Positions 45,009-54,782 of a stretch of 64,000 nt of DNA are shown piece by piece. The notes below the pieces were generated by a model that did not search any database, was not told where the DNA came from, and saw only the letters and a program-made list of their open reading frames with translations. The stretch is from NCBI RefSeq assembly GCF_009930815.1, contig NZ_CP022222.1, positions 8,350,501 through 8,414,500 on the forward strand, given 5' to 3'. Source of the DNA: Bradyrhizobium sp. CCBAU 051011 (GTDB taxonomy: Bacteria; Pseudomonadota; Alphaproteobacteria; Rhizobiales; Xanthobacteraceae). Numbering within the stretch: the stretch's first letter is position 1; every line of letters starts with the position of its first letter. A program made the translations under genes and the position numbers.

Positions 45009-46631
45009 TCACGCCGTGATCTCATCGCGTTGCTCTGCTGTTGCAGAAGACTTCCTCGTTCCTCGAAGATACTGAAGATATTCCAAATGGCCAGGCAATG
45101 TGCGGACTAACTCACTCGTGCGATCCCGCACTTCTTGAAATGCCTCGAGGGCGGCGCTTACATTACTGGAGTGGCGCAGAGCAGGCAGGCTATCGACGGG
45201 CCGATAGTTCAACCCAAGCAGCATCACAGAATAGGAGTAGAACTCGAAGCCGTGATAGCACGGGTTGATACTCCTTTCGTTCGGAAGCCGCTTTTTCCAA
45301 AGCTGAAGGCGTTGCTCCACGGAGGGAGGGACAGAGATCTCCTTTGTCGCCTGCCAAAACGGCGTGTCGGCCCTGTCAGACGAGCGATAGTGAAGGACAA
45401 GAAAGTCGCGCACGCCGTCAATGCAATCGGCCATGATTCTATTATAGTCAGCCGCTACATCCGGGTCCGTCGTGGGACCCGAATAATGACGCAGGAGCTC
45501 CTCAATACCAAGCTGAATGAAGAAGATCCCAGTTGACTCTAGTGGCTCCACGAAACCGGAGGACAAACCGATTGCGACGCAGTTCTTGACCCAAGCATTA
45601 CGGCAACGCCCGATTCGCATTTGAATATGATTCGCGATGCAGTCCTTTGCGCGCGGACCTATATGTGCGCGAAGCTCAGATTCAGCTTCTTTGGAAGACA
45701 TGAACTGACTGCAATAGACGTAGCCGGTTCCGACCCGGTTATAGAGAGGAATGTTCCAGACCCAACCGGATGGCAGAGCGGTTGCTGAGGTAAAGGGCTC
45801 GATATCTGATCTGTCGTTTGGGTATGGCACCTGCAGCGCTACCGCGCGATCATTCAGCAAAACTTCTTGAAACGAAACGAACGGTTCCTTGAGCGCCTGG
45901 TTAATGAGGATACCGCGAAAGCCGCTACAATCTACGTACAGCGATCCTTTCACTGCCCCATTTCTGCGCGTTCTAAGACAATCAATCGAACCATCGGTCG
46001 AGAGAAGCACGTCTTCGACATCGTCTTCGATGCACCGAACGCCAAGCGCGGTCGCATATTTCTTGAGAAAGCTCGCGAGCAGACTGGCTTCAAAATGATA
46101 CCCATAAGGATACTGCAAACGGTGATCCGATAGGAAGGCATTTGGGGGCGTCTTGTCTGCAGAATTAAACCTGCCTTTGACCTTGTGATCGAAGACTTCG
46201 CCGTTCATGTACCTTGGGGATCTGTTGTTGTCGCATAGAGCGGAGGTACTAAAGCATACGGAATCGAATGCCGTCTCATTAGGCTTTAGGTGCAACCACC
46301 ATTCACCAAGATTGTTTCCGTCTACCACCTCATAGCGTTGGAACGGATGATAGAAATGCCCGCCGACAGCAGTCCAATTGGTGAACTTGATCGCGAGCTT
46401 ATAGGTCGCATTACATTCTGGCATCCATTCCGCTTCATCAATGCCGAGATAATCAAAAAACAATCTCATAGTGCTGAAGCTGGCTTCACCAACCCCAATG
46501 GTGCCAACATTAGCAGACTCGATAAGCGTGATATCGACGCCCTTCAATGCCTTTTTGAGATAGGCCGCAGTCATCCATCCTGCCGACCCGCCCCCTAGGA
46601 TGACGATGGACTCTCCAGTCATGATTTCCAT
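45009..46631 (-). CDS. flavin-dependent tryptophan-type halogenase
   Basis: 540 residues from the ATG at 46631; ATG 46622 is an alternative. FAD-binding IVILGGGSAGWMTAAYLKKA, ANVGTIGVGEAS, the catalytic Lys in YKLAIKFTNW (about residue 82, PrnA K79), the family motif GWVWNIPLY (WxWxIP), and LSSGFVEPLESTGIFFIQ with the second catalytic Glu (PrnA E346). All key residues are present, so an active FADH2-dependent halogenase is expected. Its substrate (free Trp, peptide or a carrier-bound group) cannot be told from sequence. No flavin reductase or peptide gene is adjacent. Confidence 0.92.
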   Translation of the reverse strand: MEIMTGESIVILGGGSAGWMTAAYLKKALKGVDITLIESANVGTIGVGEASFSTMRLFFDYLGIDEAEWMPECNATYKLAIKFTNWTAVGGHFYHPFQRYEVVDGNNLGEWWLHLKPNETAFDSVCFSTSALCDNNRSPRYMNGEVFDHKVKGRFNSADKTPPNAFLSDHRLQYPYGYHFEASLLASFLKKYATALGVRCIEDDVEDVLLSTDGSIDCLRTRRNGAVKGSLYVDCSGFRGILINQALKEPFVSFQEVLLNDRAVALQVPYPNDRSDIEPFTSATALPSGWVWNIPLYNRVGTGYVYCSQFMSSKEAESELRAHIGPRAKDCIANHIQMRIGRCRNAWVKNCVAIGLSSGFVEPLESTGIFFIQLGIEELLRHYSGPTTDPDVAADYNRIMADCIDGVRDFLVLHYRSSDRADTPFWQATKEISVPPSVEQRLQLWKKRLPNERSINPCYHGFEFYSYSVMLLGLNYRPVDSLPALRHSSNVSAALEAFQEVRDRTSELVRTLPGHLEYLQYLRGTRKSSATAEQRDEITA

Positions 46632-47205
46632 TTTCGTTTCTCTATCGTTAGTTGTTCGAGAGTTGTGCAATGGGCGGACAGTTCTACGTCCGCTCAAGCG
46701 AGAAAAGCATCTCCTGGCATGCTTGCGTTAGGGTGGGGATCGGGATTTCACCGCCTGGGAGATGAAAGCTACTCGCGTTAAAGGCGACAACTCAAACCAG
46801 CGCGTGAAGGCGCAGATCGCGTTCATAACAGGTCAGTATAGGAAGTTCGTAAACCTCCAATCCTTGTTGTAACCGTTGCCCGCAATCGCGTCACAGCTCG
46901 CTCAGCGGTTCTCACCGGAGCGGCCCGAGCAACCTCCTTAACTGCCTCAGAGCTTCGATCCGGGTCCATTCGCGGTAGAACGGGCTCGCACCAAGCACAA
47001 CATCTACCATTGCTAAAGTAGAGCATTGAGAGCGCCGAGACGGTGGCGACAACGTGAGGCTAAGAGCTGAGACATTCGTAGTCGTTGGAAAGCTTTGCAA
47101 GTCGAGGACCATTCCCGCCTATTGAGATCGTACAACGTAACGCTACGTGCGATTCAACCCCCTCCGTGGCTCGTCGCATGAATGTGTCCAACTGTCGGTT
47201 TCCAC
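46632..47205. other. no gene recognised
   Basis: About 570 bases between the halogenase and the IS3-type element. Minus-strand frame with MVDVVLGASPFYREWTRIEA near 47010 may be a remnant, but I do not recognise it. Confidence 0.35.
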
Positions 47206-47233
47206 TGATCTTCCCCCGAAAAAATGGACAGGG

Positions 47234-48094
47234 TTAAGCTGCTTTTAGCTCCATCTCGATCGGGCTGATAAAGCCGATGGCGGAGTGACGACGAGTCCGA
47301 TTGTAGAAGCCCTCGATATAGGCAAAGATATCCCGTGTGGCTTCTGCCCGTGTTGCATAGTGCCTGTGGTGGACGAGCTCCGTCTTGAGCGTGTGAAAGA
47401 AGCTCTCCATCGGAGCATTGTCATAGCAGTCGCCCTTGCGGCTCATTGACGCCCTGAGGCCGGCGGATTGCATCAGCTTGCGGTAATCCGCCGAGGCATA
47501 TTGAACGCCGCGATCGGAATGGTGGATCAGGCCGGCACTTGACCGCTGCGCCGAGATCGCCATCCGCAAAGCCGCCAAGGGCAGGTCGGCGCGCAAATGA
47601 TCCGCCATCGCCCAGCCGACAATCCTGCGGCTGTACAGATCCATGACGGCGGCCAGATAGAGCCAACCCGGATCGGTCTCGATGTAGGTGATATCGGCCA
47701 GCCAGATCTGGTTCCGAGCAGTGGCGATGAAGTTGCGGTCGAGCAGATTCGGGGCGATCGGCAGGTCGTGGCGGCTGTCGGTGGTCCGCACCCGGCGTGG
47801 CCGCGCCATGATGGCCCTGATGCCGTGACGCCGCATCAACCGCTCGATGCGACCACGGCTCGCCCCGCGGCCCTGAGCCTTCAACTCGACATGGATACGC
47901 GGGCTGCCATAACGCCCGCGGGTGTCGCGGTGGACCCGCCTGATGTCGTCGACGAGGTCACGATTGGCAGCAGATCGTCGGCTCTCCGGGCGCGAGCGCC
48001 AGGCATAATAGCCGGCCGGCGAGACGCCGAGCACGTCGCACAGGAGCGTCACCGGATAGTCGGCGCGGCGATCTTCGATGAAGCGGAATCTCAT
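47234..48094 (-). CDS. IS3 transposase OrfB, copy 1
   Basis: 286 residues: GRYGSPRIHVELKAQGRGAS, IWLADITYIETDPGWLYLAA (first Asp), GLIHHSDRGVQYASADYRKL (second Asp), CYDNAPMESFFHTLKTELVH (Glu). Normally made as an OrfAB fusion by -1 slippage. Confidence 0.9.
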   Translation of the reverse strand: MRFRFIEDRRADYPVTLLCDVLGVSPAGYYAWRSRPESRRSAANRDLVDDIRRVHRDTRGRYGSPRIHVELKAQGRGASRGRIERLMRRHGIRAIMARPRRVRTTDSRHDLPIAPNLLDRNFIATARNQIWLADITYIETDPGWLYLAAVMDLYSRRIVGWAMADHLRADLPLAALRMAISAQRSSAGLIHHSDRGVQYASADYRKLMQSAGLRASMSRKGDCYDNAPMESFFHTLKTELVHHRHYATRAEATRDIFAYIEGFYNRTRRHSAIGFISPIEMELKAA

Positions 48095-48411
48095 GTCCGT
48101 GTTCCAGCAAAGATCGCGATCGACTTTTTTAAAATGTCGCGCTCCATGCGCAGCCGCTCGTTCTCTCGCTGCAAACGCGCGATCTCTGCCGCGTGGTCCG
48201 CCGACGGCAGCGTCGCCTGCGTTGTGGGGCGCCGCGTCGCCGCCGTCGGCTCCAGCCGAGCCCCTCGCTGCTCCATCCACCGCCGCAGCACGGAATCGCG
48301 CAGCCCAAGCTCCTTGGCAACAGATCCGATCGAGCGCCCGCTCGACGCTACGAGATCAACCGCTTGCCGCTTGTAGTCGTCCGTAAACGACCGACGTTGA
48401 CGTCCTTCCAT
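48091..48411 (-). CDS. IS3 OrfA, copy 1, with slippery frameshift site
   Basis: 106 residues: helix-turn-helix (FTDDYKRQAVDLVASSGRSI, GSVAKELGLRDSVLRRWMEQ) and a leucine zipper (AEIARLQRENERLRMERDIL). The AAAAAAG run near 48125 is the classical -1 slippage site leading into OrfB. Confidence 0.85.
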   Translation of the reverse strand: MEGRQRRSFTDDYKRQAVDLVASSGRSIGSVAKELGLRDSVLRRWMEQRGARLEPTAATRRPTTQATLPSADHAAEIARLQRENERLRMERDILKKSIAIFAGTRT

Positions 48412-48470
48412 CCGACACCTCCTGGCTCTTCGAGCCTACTACAGGTGTCCATCAATTCGGAGGAGGTTCA

Positions 48471-49277
48471 GATGAGCACGATGACAATCGCTGAGGCCGC
48501 TGCGGAGCCGACAAGCATCAGAAGTACGTTTTGTGCCGACTGCATATCGTGCACTAGGGCGAGATTGTTGTAGATGTAAGTGTCTTTGCGCCAAGTTAGA
48601 AAGCACACCAAAGCCGCTATGGAGAGAAACATGATTAAGAGCGGCTTGTGAGATCGCGTTATGCCCGTCCACCATTCTCTCGACTGAGCAAAAGAGAATC
48701 CTAGGCAGAAAAACGGGAACGTATACTTTATAAGAGGCAATATGGAAAATGTCACAGGTGCAAGTGCGACTAGTATGACTGATACGAATAAGATCCAGGG
48801 CGACCAACGATTGAAAATCAAAAGAATCTTGACGAGAAGGAAAGAAACAAAAGCAGCCCAAATGAACCAGTATGTGCCGGCGGAATCCTTTAGACACTGC
48901 AAAACGCTGGCTGGTTCGCTGGCGGACGAACTTAATATGGCCAACTTTGCTGCCTCCAGGAGAGCGTACCAAAACAGCATGGGCAACAAGAGCTGCACCG
49001 CACGATCACCGATGGCTCGAGTGAACGACTTTCGCAAGAGCGCTCGCCAAGAAAGATATCCACTGATCGCCATAAACAGTGGCATGTGGAACATGTAGAT
49101 CCATTTGAAACATGGCGACTCCCAGAAGCCTCCATCTCGGTAGACGACATATTGGATCAGGTGACCGACGATCACCAAAATAATGAGCACTCCTTTCGCG
49201 AAATCTAAACCTAGCTCTCGATCCTTTGCCTCTGGCGTGCGCGGCCCGGGAACATCCGATCCAGTTACATTTAACAA
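48471..49277 (-). CDS. acyltransferase 3 (NolL/COG3594-like), 3' cut by IS
   Basis: About 268 residues remain. LGLDFAKGVLIILVIVGHLI (catalytic His) and FKWIYMFHMPLFMAISGYLS are the membrane acyltransferase motifs, and eight or so hydrophobic helices follow (YWFIWAAFVSFLLVKILLIF and others). The resemblance to fucose-4-O-acetylases such as rhizobial NolL suggests a cell-surface or Nod-factor sugar acetylase. The start appears to be TTG at 49275-49277. The IS3-type element takes the last 70 or so codons, so activity is doubtful. Confidence 0.7.
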
Positions 49278-49794
49278 TGTATTTCAAACCTCTCGGTATT
49301 GTTCCGATGAGCCGGATACTCGTTGACGGGGAATACCCGCTGCTACCAAGTACTGGTGCACGGTGACAAGGCGCTGACCATCTCAGGAGAGATAGGCCGA
49401 GCTGCCGAGCATAGGTATACGCTGCGGCCACCTATTATAAAAAGCACTTCGCGGCTGCAGCTTTGCATCGCGCAAACAATCCATTCGGCGATGGCGGAGG
49501 CATTTGCCATCTATACTCTACGGCCTCCGATAGCTGAAGGTGGTCGATGGCATGTTCAATTGTACGGAGGTGGGCGACCGGTATCGAAAAGAGGGGACCT
49601 GCTATACGAAGGTTTACCTATGGAGGCTCTGCCCCACTTCGACCGGCTTGCCTGATCGAGGGGGCGCGTTGCGGCCTGTGCGACCGGAAGGAGTGTTTGC
49701 ACACTTCCAGCGGCCGGCTTGCCCGTGGGTGTTTGCGATTCCTGAACCGCTCCTTTGAAAGGACCGATGGCGCTCCCGCAGCACCTTTCTGCCG
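49278..49794. other. no gene recognised
   Basis: About 510 bases upstream of the acyltransferase. Short frames only. A weak nod-box-like core is noted at 49298-49308 but not supported. Confidence 0.35.
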
Positions 49795-50011
49795 TCTCAG
49801 CAGACCATGCTATCGACCACCGCCTGGATTTTGCTCGTCAAGCCGTCGCGTGACTTTTCCCACCAACTGGCGCTGGTTCCTTGTGATACAGGCGCCATGC
49901 TGATGTACGCGAACAATGAGGTGCGATGTAAGCGGCAAGGAAACCCCGTCTGGCGGAGTGGGTAAGCGATCGGCTATCGGCTGCTGAGTTTGTGAGCCGA
50001 TGTGAGCTTCT

Positions 50012-50395
50012 ATGTCTGCGCCTAGTTCTGGAACTAGAACCTTCCATATGATCGAAGCGGTCGCCGACCGTCTTGAGGGAACGCCGCGGCAGCTTCGCCG
50101 ACGCTGGTCGGACGAGTTCAAAGCGCAAGTTGTGACAGAGGCGCTGGAGCCTGGCGCGAGCGTCTCGGCGATCGCCCGCCGGATCGGCATTCACCCGTCG
50201 CAGCTGTTCGCCTGGCGCCGTGATGCTCGGGCCGAGCGGCATTATCGCTCGCGGCACTCGAGTTGCGAGGGTGTGGTGGCGTCTGTGGCAGGCACAGTGA
50301 TTGAGATTGCCATTGGCGAGGTGGTCGTGCGTGCCGGCGTGGACGTCGACGAGGCGCACTTGCAGCGGGTGATCCGGGCGGTGCGTTCGGCATGA
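50012..50395 (+). CDS. IS66 TnpA, copy B
   Basis: 127 residues, identical to the product at 43373-43756. ATG at 50012; ends with a four-base overlap with tnpB. Confidence 0.88.
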   Translation: MSAPSSGTRTFHMIEAVADRLEGTPRQLRRRWSDEFKAQVVTEALEPGASVSAIARRIGIHPSQLFAWRRDARAERHYRSRHSSCEGVVASVAGTVIEIAIGEVVVRAGVDVDEAHLQRVIRAVRSA

Positions 50396-50736
50396 TTCCC
50401 TCGGGTGTGAAGGTGTTCCTCGCCAGCCATCCAGTCGACTTCCGCAAGGGTATCGATGGCCTTGTTGCGCTTGTGCGCGATGCGGGCTCAGATCCGTTCG
50501 ACGGTGCGCTTTATGTCTTCCGGGCCAAAAGAGCCGACAGAATAAAGATCGTATGGTGGGATGGGTCCGGCGTGTGCCTCTATTTAAAGCGTCTTGAAAA
50601 GGCGAAGTTCTGCTGGCCGCGGATCGGGCATCATCGGGTGCAGCTCAACCCGGCGCAGTTGATGGCACTGGTGGATGGGATGGACTGGAAGCGGGTCCGG
50701 ACCGTGGCGGTCAAGCCGCCGGAGATTGTTGGGTAA
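50392..50736 (+). CDS. IS66 TnpB, copy B
   Basis: 114 residues, identical to copy A TnpB (VKVFLASHPVDFRKGIDGLV). Confidence 0.9.
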   Translation: MIPSGVKVFLASHPVDFRKGIDGLVALVRDAGSDPFDGALYVFRAKRADRIKIVWWDGSGVCLYLKRLEKAKFCWPRIGHHRVQLNPAQLMALVDGMDWKRVRTVAVKPPEIVG

Positions 50737-50810
50737 AAGCGCTGCGGCGAAGTGAATCAGTGAGCTGAAAGGGCAAGAGAAACGGGGCAAAATGTGCTCT
50801 GGTCGGGCCA

Positions 50811-52403
50811 ATGACGCCGCCCGATCTCAACCTCCCGAATGACGTAGAGATGTTGAAAGCCATGGTGCTTGCCATGGCCGAGAAGGCGGCCCGCGCCGAT
50901 GCTCTGGAGAGCGAAGTCGCCGATCTCAGGGCGCGCAACGCCGATGCCGATGCGCGCATCGAGCGGCTGACGCAGATCCTGAAGGCCTTCGACCGCGCCC
51001 GGTTCGGCCGACGATCGGAAAAGCTCGGCTCTGTGAACGGCGACGATGAACAGCGGGCCTTTGTCTTCGAGGAGATCGAGACCGGCATCGCCGCGATCAA
51101 GGCCCAGGTCAGCAAGGGCCGTGAGCAAGCGGAAGGCAAGCGTGCACCGCGCCGGCGCAAGGGCTTTGCACCCCATCTGGAACGGATCGAAACCGTCATT
51201 GAGCCGGAAGAGCTGGCTAAGCATGCCGGCAAGCAGAAGGTGCTGATCGGCGAGGACGTGTCGGAGCGCCTGGATGTGGTGCCAGCGAAGTTCCGTGTGA
51301 TCGTCACGCGCCGTCCCAAGTATGCCTTCAAGAACGCGGACGGCGTAATCCAGGCGCCGGCCCCGGCCCATATCATTGAAGGAGGCATTCCGACGGAAGC
51401 GCTTCTGGCCCAGATCGCCGTCTCCAAATATGCCGATGGCCAGCCGCTCTACCGGCAGGAGGCCATCTACGCCCGCGACAAGGTCGGGCTCGACCGCCAG
51501 CTGATGGCGCAATGGATGGGCAAGCTCGGCTTCGAGCTGGAGATCGTAGCCGACTACATCTTCAGCGAGGTCAAGAAGGCCGAACGGGTCTTTGCCGACG
51601 AAACCACCTTGCCGACACTCGCTCCGGGCTCCGGATCGGCGAAGACGGCCTACTTATGGGCCTATGCCAGAGATGACCGAACCTTTGGCCGCAGCGGTCC
51701 CCCGATGGTGGCTTATCGCTTCGAAGACAGCCGCTCCGGCGAATGCGCGGTCCGGCATCTCAATGGTTATCGCGGCATCCTGCAGGTGGATGGCTATGCC
51801 GCCTATAACAAGTTGGCGCGACCCGATCGCGGCAATGATGGCATCACCTTGGCTGGCTGCTGGTCACACAGCAGACGCAAGTTCTACGAGCTGCATGTTG
51901 CAGGAAGCTCGAGAGTGGCAACGACGACGGTCGAGCGGATGGCAAAGCTCTGGCAGGTCGAGAAGACCGTGCGCGGTCAAAGCCCCGACGCACGCGTTGC
52001 CGCGCGCCAGCAAGCCTCCGCAGCGGTCGTCGCAGATCTCTTCGACCTCTGGCAGCAGAGCTTGCGGCGGATCTCCGGCAAATCAAAACTGGCCGAGGCG
52101 ATCCGCTATGCCGTCTCGCGCCGTGCCATCTTCGAGCGCTTCCTGACCGATGGTCGCATCGAGCTCGACTCCAACATCGTCGAACGCGCCATCAGGCCAC
52201 AAACAATTACGAGAAAGAATAGCCTCTTCGCTGGCAGCGACGGCGGCGGGCGAACCTGGGCGACCATCGCAACGCTGCTGCAGACAGCGAAGATGAACAA
52301 CGTCGATCCGTTCGCCTGGCTCACCCTCACGCTTCAGCGTATCGCCAACGGCTGGCCGAGCAGCGAAATCGACGCGCTTATGCCATGGAACCACGCCGCC
52401 TGA
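50811..52403 (+). CDS. IS66 transposase TnpC, copy B
   Basis: 530 residues, identical to copy A TnpC. Intact DDE region. Confidence 0.92.
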   Translation: MTPPDLNLPNDVEMLKAMVLAMAEKAARADALESEVADLRARNADADARIERLTQILKAFDRARFGRRSEKLGSVNGDDEQRAFVFEEIETGIAAIKAQVSKGREQAEGKRAPRRRKGFAPHLERIETVIEPEELAKHAGKQKVLIGEDVSERLDVVPAKFRVIVTRRPKYAFKNADGVIQAPAPAHIIEGGIPTEALLAQIAVSKYADGQPLYRQEAIYARDKVGLDRQLMAQWMGKLGFELEIVADYIFSEVKKAERVFADETTLPTLAPGSGSAKTAYLWAYARDDRTFGRSGPPMVAYRFEDSRSGECAVRHLNGYRGILQVDGYAAYNKLARPDRGNDGITLAGCWSHSRRKFYELHVAGSSRVATTTVERMAKLWQVEKTVRGQSPDARVAARQQASAAVVADLFDLWQQSLRRISGKSKLAEAIRYAVSRRAIFERFLTDGRIELDSNIVERAIRPQTITRKNSLFAGSDGGGRTWATIATLLQTAKMNNVDPFAWLTLTLQRIANGWPSSEIDALMPWNHAA

Positions 52404-52886
52404 CGGCCTCAGCTTGCCGCTTACGGTGCGATCATCTGGACAGCGGCATCAAGGGCAGCGGCAAGAGCGTCCATGATCCGGCCACCCACACCCGCCCGCC
52501 GCCAGCGAACGAAGCGGTTCTAGCATGTGGTGTACGGACCAAACATTTCGGGAAGATCACGCCAAGGCGCTCCGGAGCGCAAGACCCAGAAGATGCCATT
52601 GATGACACGAAGGTCATTCACCCGAGGAAACGCCATCCGGCAGCATGGGCTTGATGGCAATCCATTCTTGGTCGGCGAGCGCGTAGCTCACCCCTATGGT
52701 CGACTATTGGATCAGTTAAGTCTAAACTTGCCCAACAAACAAGCTCCCGCTTAATCCTCTCGACTCACGATTGTCCTAGCCGGTCTGGCACCGATCGGAA
52801 GCGGGCGCGAGGATTTCATCGGCACTCGTTGAGAGATTATAAATGCTTGTGCGAAGGTGAGCTTGCTTGTGACCAAGTCGTCGGCG

Positions 52887-54428
52887 TTACTTCATCATCA
52901 CTTCGACCTCTGCACGAAAAGCCTGGCGCGAGGCGTCTCGTGAATAGAACATATGGCCGCCGGGAAAGACTACAAGCTTGACGCGAGGTGACGAGGCAAA
53001 TGGCGGCAATTGATCGAGCACGATCTGTGATTCGAGATAAGGCGTGACGAGGTCAAACAGGCCATGCCCGACCAGCAATTTCAACTTCCGGTCCGTTGCC
53101 AGGATCTGGCGCAGCTCCGAAACCGACTCCGGAGGGCTGCGGCCGAAATCCCAAGCCTGCGCGACCGTGCGGTTGAGCAGCTCATACGAGCCGTCCGGCC
53201 GCCAGTTAAGCTTGCGCGTAAGGAGGTCGACAGTGGCGCTGGTCAGAGGCGCCAGCAGCGTATCGCTCGAGGGATCGCCGGAAAGGCGGAAATCGGAGTC
53301 CGGATACGGATCGAGGCCGCGCACCGAGGCGTCATAATTGCCGATTAACTTGCCGTTCTTACGATCGAACTCACGGCGGAACTCGGCAAGGTCGAAACGG
53401 CCCGCGAGCCTGCGACTCACCGCCTGGTCGATGCCGGTCAGCGCCGCGGTCTTGTCGGCCAGACGCGTGGTCGCTTCCTTGTCCGCCTGGCCTTTGATGA
53501 GATCGCTCAGAAACTCGCCGCGTGCATAAGCTTCCACGTCGGCGAGATCGGCTCGCTTTACCGGACCCTTGGCTTCACGTAGGGTCGCGACATAGCTTGG
53601 CAGCCTTGCGACGTATTGCAGCAAGCTCGTGCGGGCAAACTGGCTGGAGTCGAACACTGGCGAGAGCATGATCAAGCCCTTGACGCCTATGCCCTGCCGC
53701 ATCTGTAACTGGTCGACAACCTTTGGCCCGCGAATGCCACCATAGCTTTCACCCGCGATGTACTTCGGCGACAACAGCCGGTCATGCTTTTCGAGCCAGC
53801 GGCGGACCACCAGCGCGAGCGCGTTGACGTCGCCCTCAACGGAATAGAGCCGCTTGCGCGCATCATCGCCGGTCCCGGTCCCCACGAAACGGCTGTAGCC
53901 GGTGCCTACGGGGTCGAGAAACACCAGATCGGTGAAATCGAGCCAAGTTTCCGCGTTTGGCCTCACCTCCGGAAATGTCGATGGCGTGACCTCGTCAGCA
54001 TTGATCGGCAACCGCCACGGTCCGGCACTGCCGAGCTGCAGCCAGGCCGATGATGCGCCCGGTCCGCCGTTGAAGAAGAATGTTACCGGGCGCGTGCCGC
54101 GATCCGTGCCGTCAAGTTGATAGGAGGTATAGACGATGTCGGCCTGTGGCTCGCCCTTGTCGTCGAACAGGCGGATGGAGCCGGCGGTCGCGACGAAAGA
54201 GAGCGTCCGCCCAGGGAGCTCAAGCGTGTGCCTGCTGCTGGAGTCCGGCGGGAGGCGATGCTGCTCGGGCGTCGACGGCATACTCGGCGTTTGGCCGGCG
54301 TCACCCTTCTGGCCGGCCGGCGTCGTGAGCTGGGCGGGCGGCCGATCGTCGGCGCCCGCGCTCCACATTATCCCGCAGGCAAACAGGATCAGCGCAGGAA
54401 AGGTGCGGCGCACCGCGGTCAATTGCAT
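52887..54428 (-). CDS. secreted serine carboxypeptidase, S10 family
   Basis: 513 residues from the ATG at 54428 (AGGAG upstream). Signal peptide (FPALILFACGIMWSAGADD), then FFFNGGPGASSAWLQLGSAG (oxyanion region), FLDPVGTGYSRFVGTG, YIAGESYGGIRGPKV with the catalytic Ser, LLVGHGLFDLVTPYLES with the Asp and VVFPGGHMFYSRDASR with the His: a complete triad. S10 enzymes release C-terminal residues at acidic pH; periplasmic or secreted here. A second, truncated copy of its C-terminus lies at 55938-56271. Confidence 0.9.
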   Translation of the reverse strand: MQLTAVRRTFPALILFACGIMWSAGADDRPPAQLTTPAGQKGDAGQTPSMPSTPEQHRLPPDSSSRHTLELPGRTLSFVATAGSIRLFDDKGEPQADIVYTSYQLDGTDRGTRPVTFFFNGGPGASSAWLQLGSAGPWRLPINADEVTPSTFPEVRPNAETWLDFTDLVFLDPVGTGYSRFVGTGTGDDARKRLYSVEGDVNALALVVRRWLEKHDRLLSPKYIAGESYGGIRGPKVVDQLQMRQGIGVKGLIMLSPVFDSSQFARTSLLQYVARLPSYVATLREAKGPVKRADLADVEAYARGEFLSDLIKGQADKEATTRLADKTAALTGIDQAVSRRLAGRFDLAEFRREFDRKNGKLIGNYDASVRGLDPYPDSDFRLSGDPSSDTLLAPLTSATVDLLTRKLNWRPDGSYELLNRTVAQAWDFGRSPPESVSELRQILATDRKLKLLVGHGLFDLVTPYLESQIVLDQLPPFASSPRVKLVVFPGGHMFYSRDASRQAFRAEVEVMMK

Positions 54429-54599
54429 CGAGTTTCTCCTGTCCCGGCGCGCACCTTGAGCGCGAGGCGTGTCTATCAAAACGGCTCTAACCACTAGCTC
54501 ACGTCGGGGAACAACAAAACCTACTCAATCCAGTAGCCGTCATCATGGTACCTGATCAACCCAGGCGCGAGCCTGTCATTTCCTAACAAATCTAACAGC

Positions 54600-54782
54600 G
54601 TGACGCCTGACAGCTACAGCAAACGCTCCTACAGAAGGCGCAATGTTAGCAAGGGCTGCTTCTGCCGGCTCAAGGATTTCCGGCGCGTTACAACTCGCTA
54701 CGACAAGTTTGCGAGAAACTTCTTGGGTGCCGTTTACCTCGCCGCCATCGTCACCTATTGGATAATTGAGTCTGGCTCCTAG
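54600..54782 (+). pseudogene. IS5-type transposase, C-terminal remnant
   Basis: YRRRNVSKGCFCRLKDFRRV and TTRYDKFARNFLGAVYLAAI. In intact IS5-type transposases this reads RNVIERFFGRLKDFRRIATR..NFLAAVALAA. Only about 55 codons remain. Confidence 0.7.

Larger units (their letters stand above)
47206..48470 (-). mobile_element. IS3-family element (IS51-like), copy 1
   Basis: 1265 bp with imperfect ends of about 25 bp (TGATCTTCCCCCGAAAAAAT versus TGAACCTCCTCCGAATTGAT, both then GGACA). Flanking bases (CAC left, GAT right) do not match, so no target duplication; a deletion or recombination occurred at one side. It cuts the acyltransferase gene. Confidence 0.8.
49928..52424 (+). mobile_element. IS66-type element, copy B (2497 bp)
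   Basis: Same ends as copy A, in plus orientation, flanked by the perfect 8-bp repeat GGTGCGAT (49920-49927 and 52425-52432). Inserted in the IS427-type remnant. Confidence 0.92.
49795..52760 (-). pseudogene. IS5/IS427-type transposase, split by IS66-type copy B
   Basis: Minus strand from about 52760: YALADQEWIAIKPMLPD, PRVNDLRVINGIFWVLRSGA, PWRDLPEMFGPYTTC (then stop) NRFVRWRRAGV and RIMDALAAALDAAVQMI up to 52433. Copy B is inserted there (repeat ATCGCACC). The frame resumes below 49927 with IVRVHQHGACITRNQRQLVG and LTSKIQAVVD, ending about 49795. Several stops and frameshifts; C-terminal third missing. Confidence 0.75.

Noticed and set aside
49281..49330. Nod-box-like sequence upstream of the acyltransferase (ATCGGAACAAT core on the minus strand)
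   Set aside because: Only about ten bases fit the conserved ATC-N-AAACAAT core; the rest of the 47-bp nod box and the ATC-N9-GAT motif are not there.
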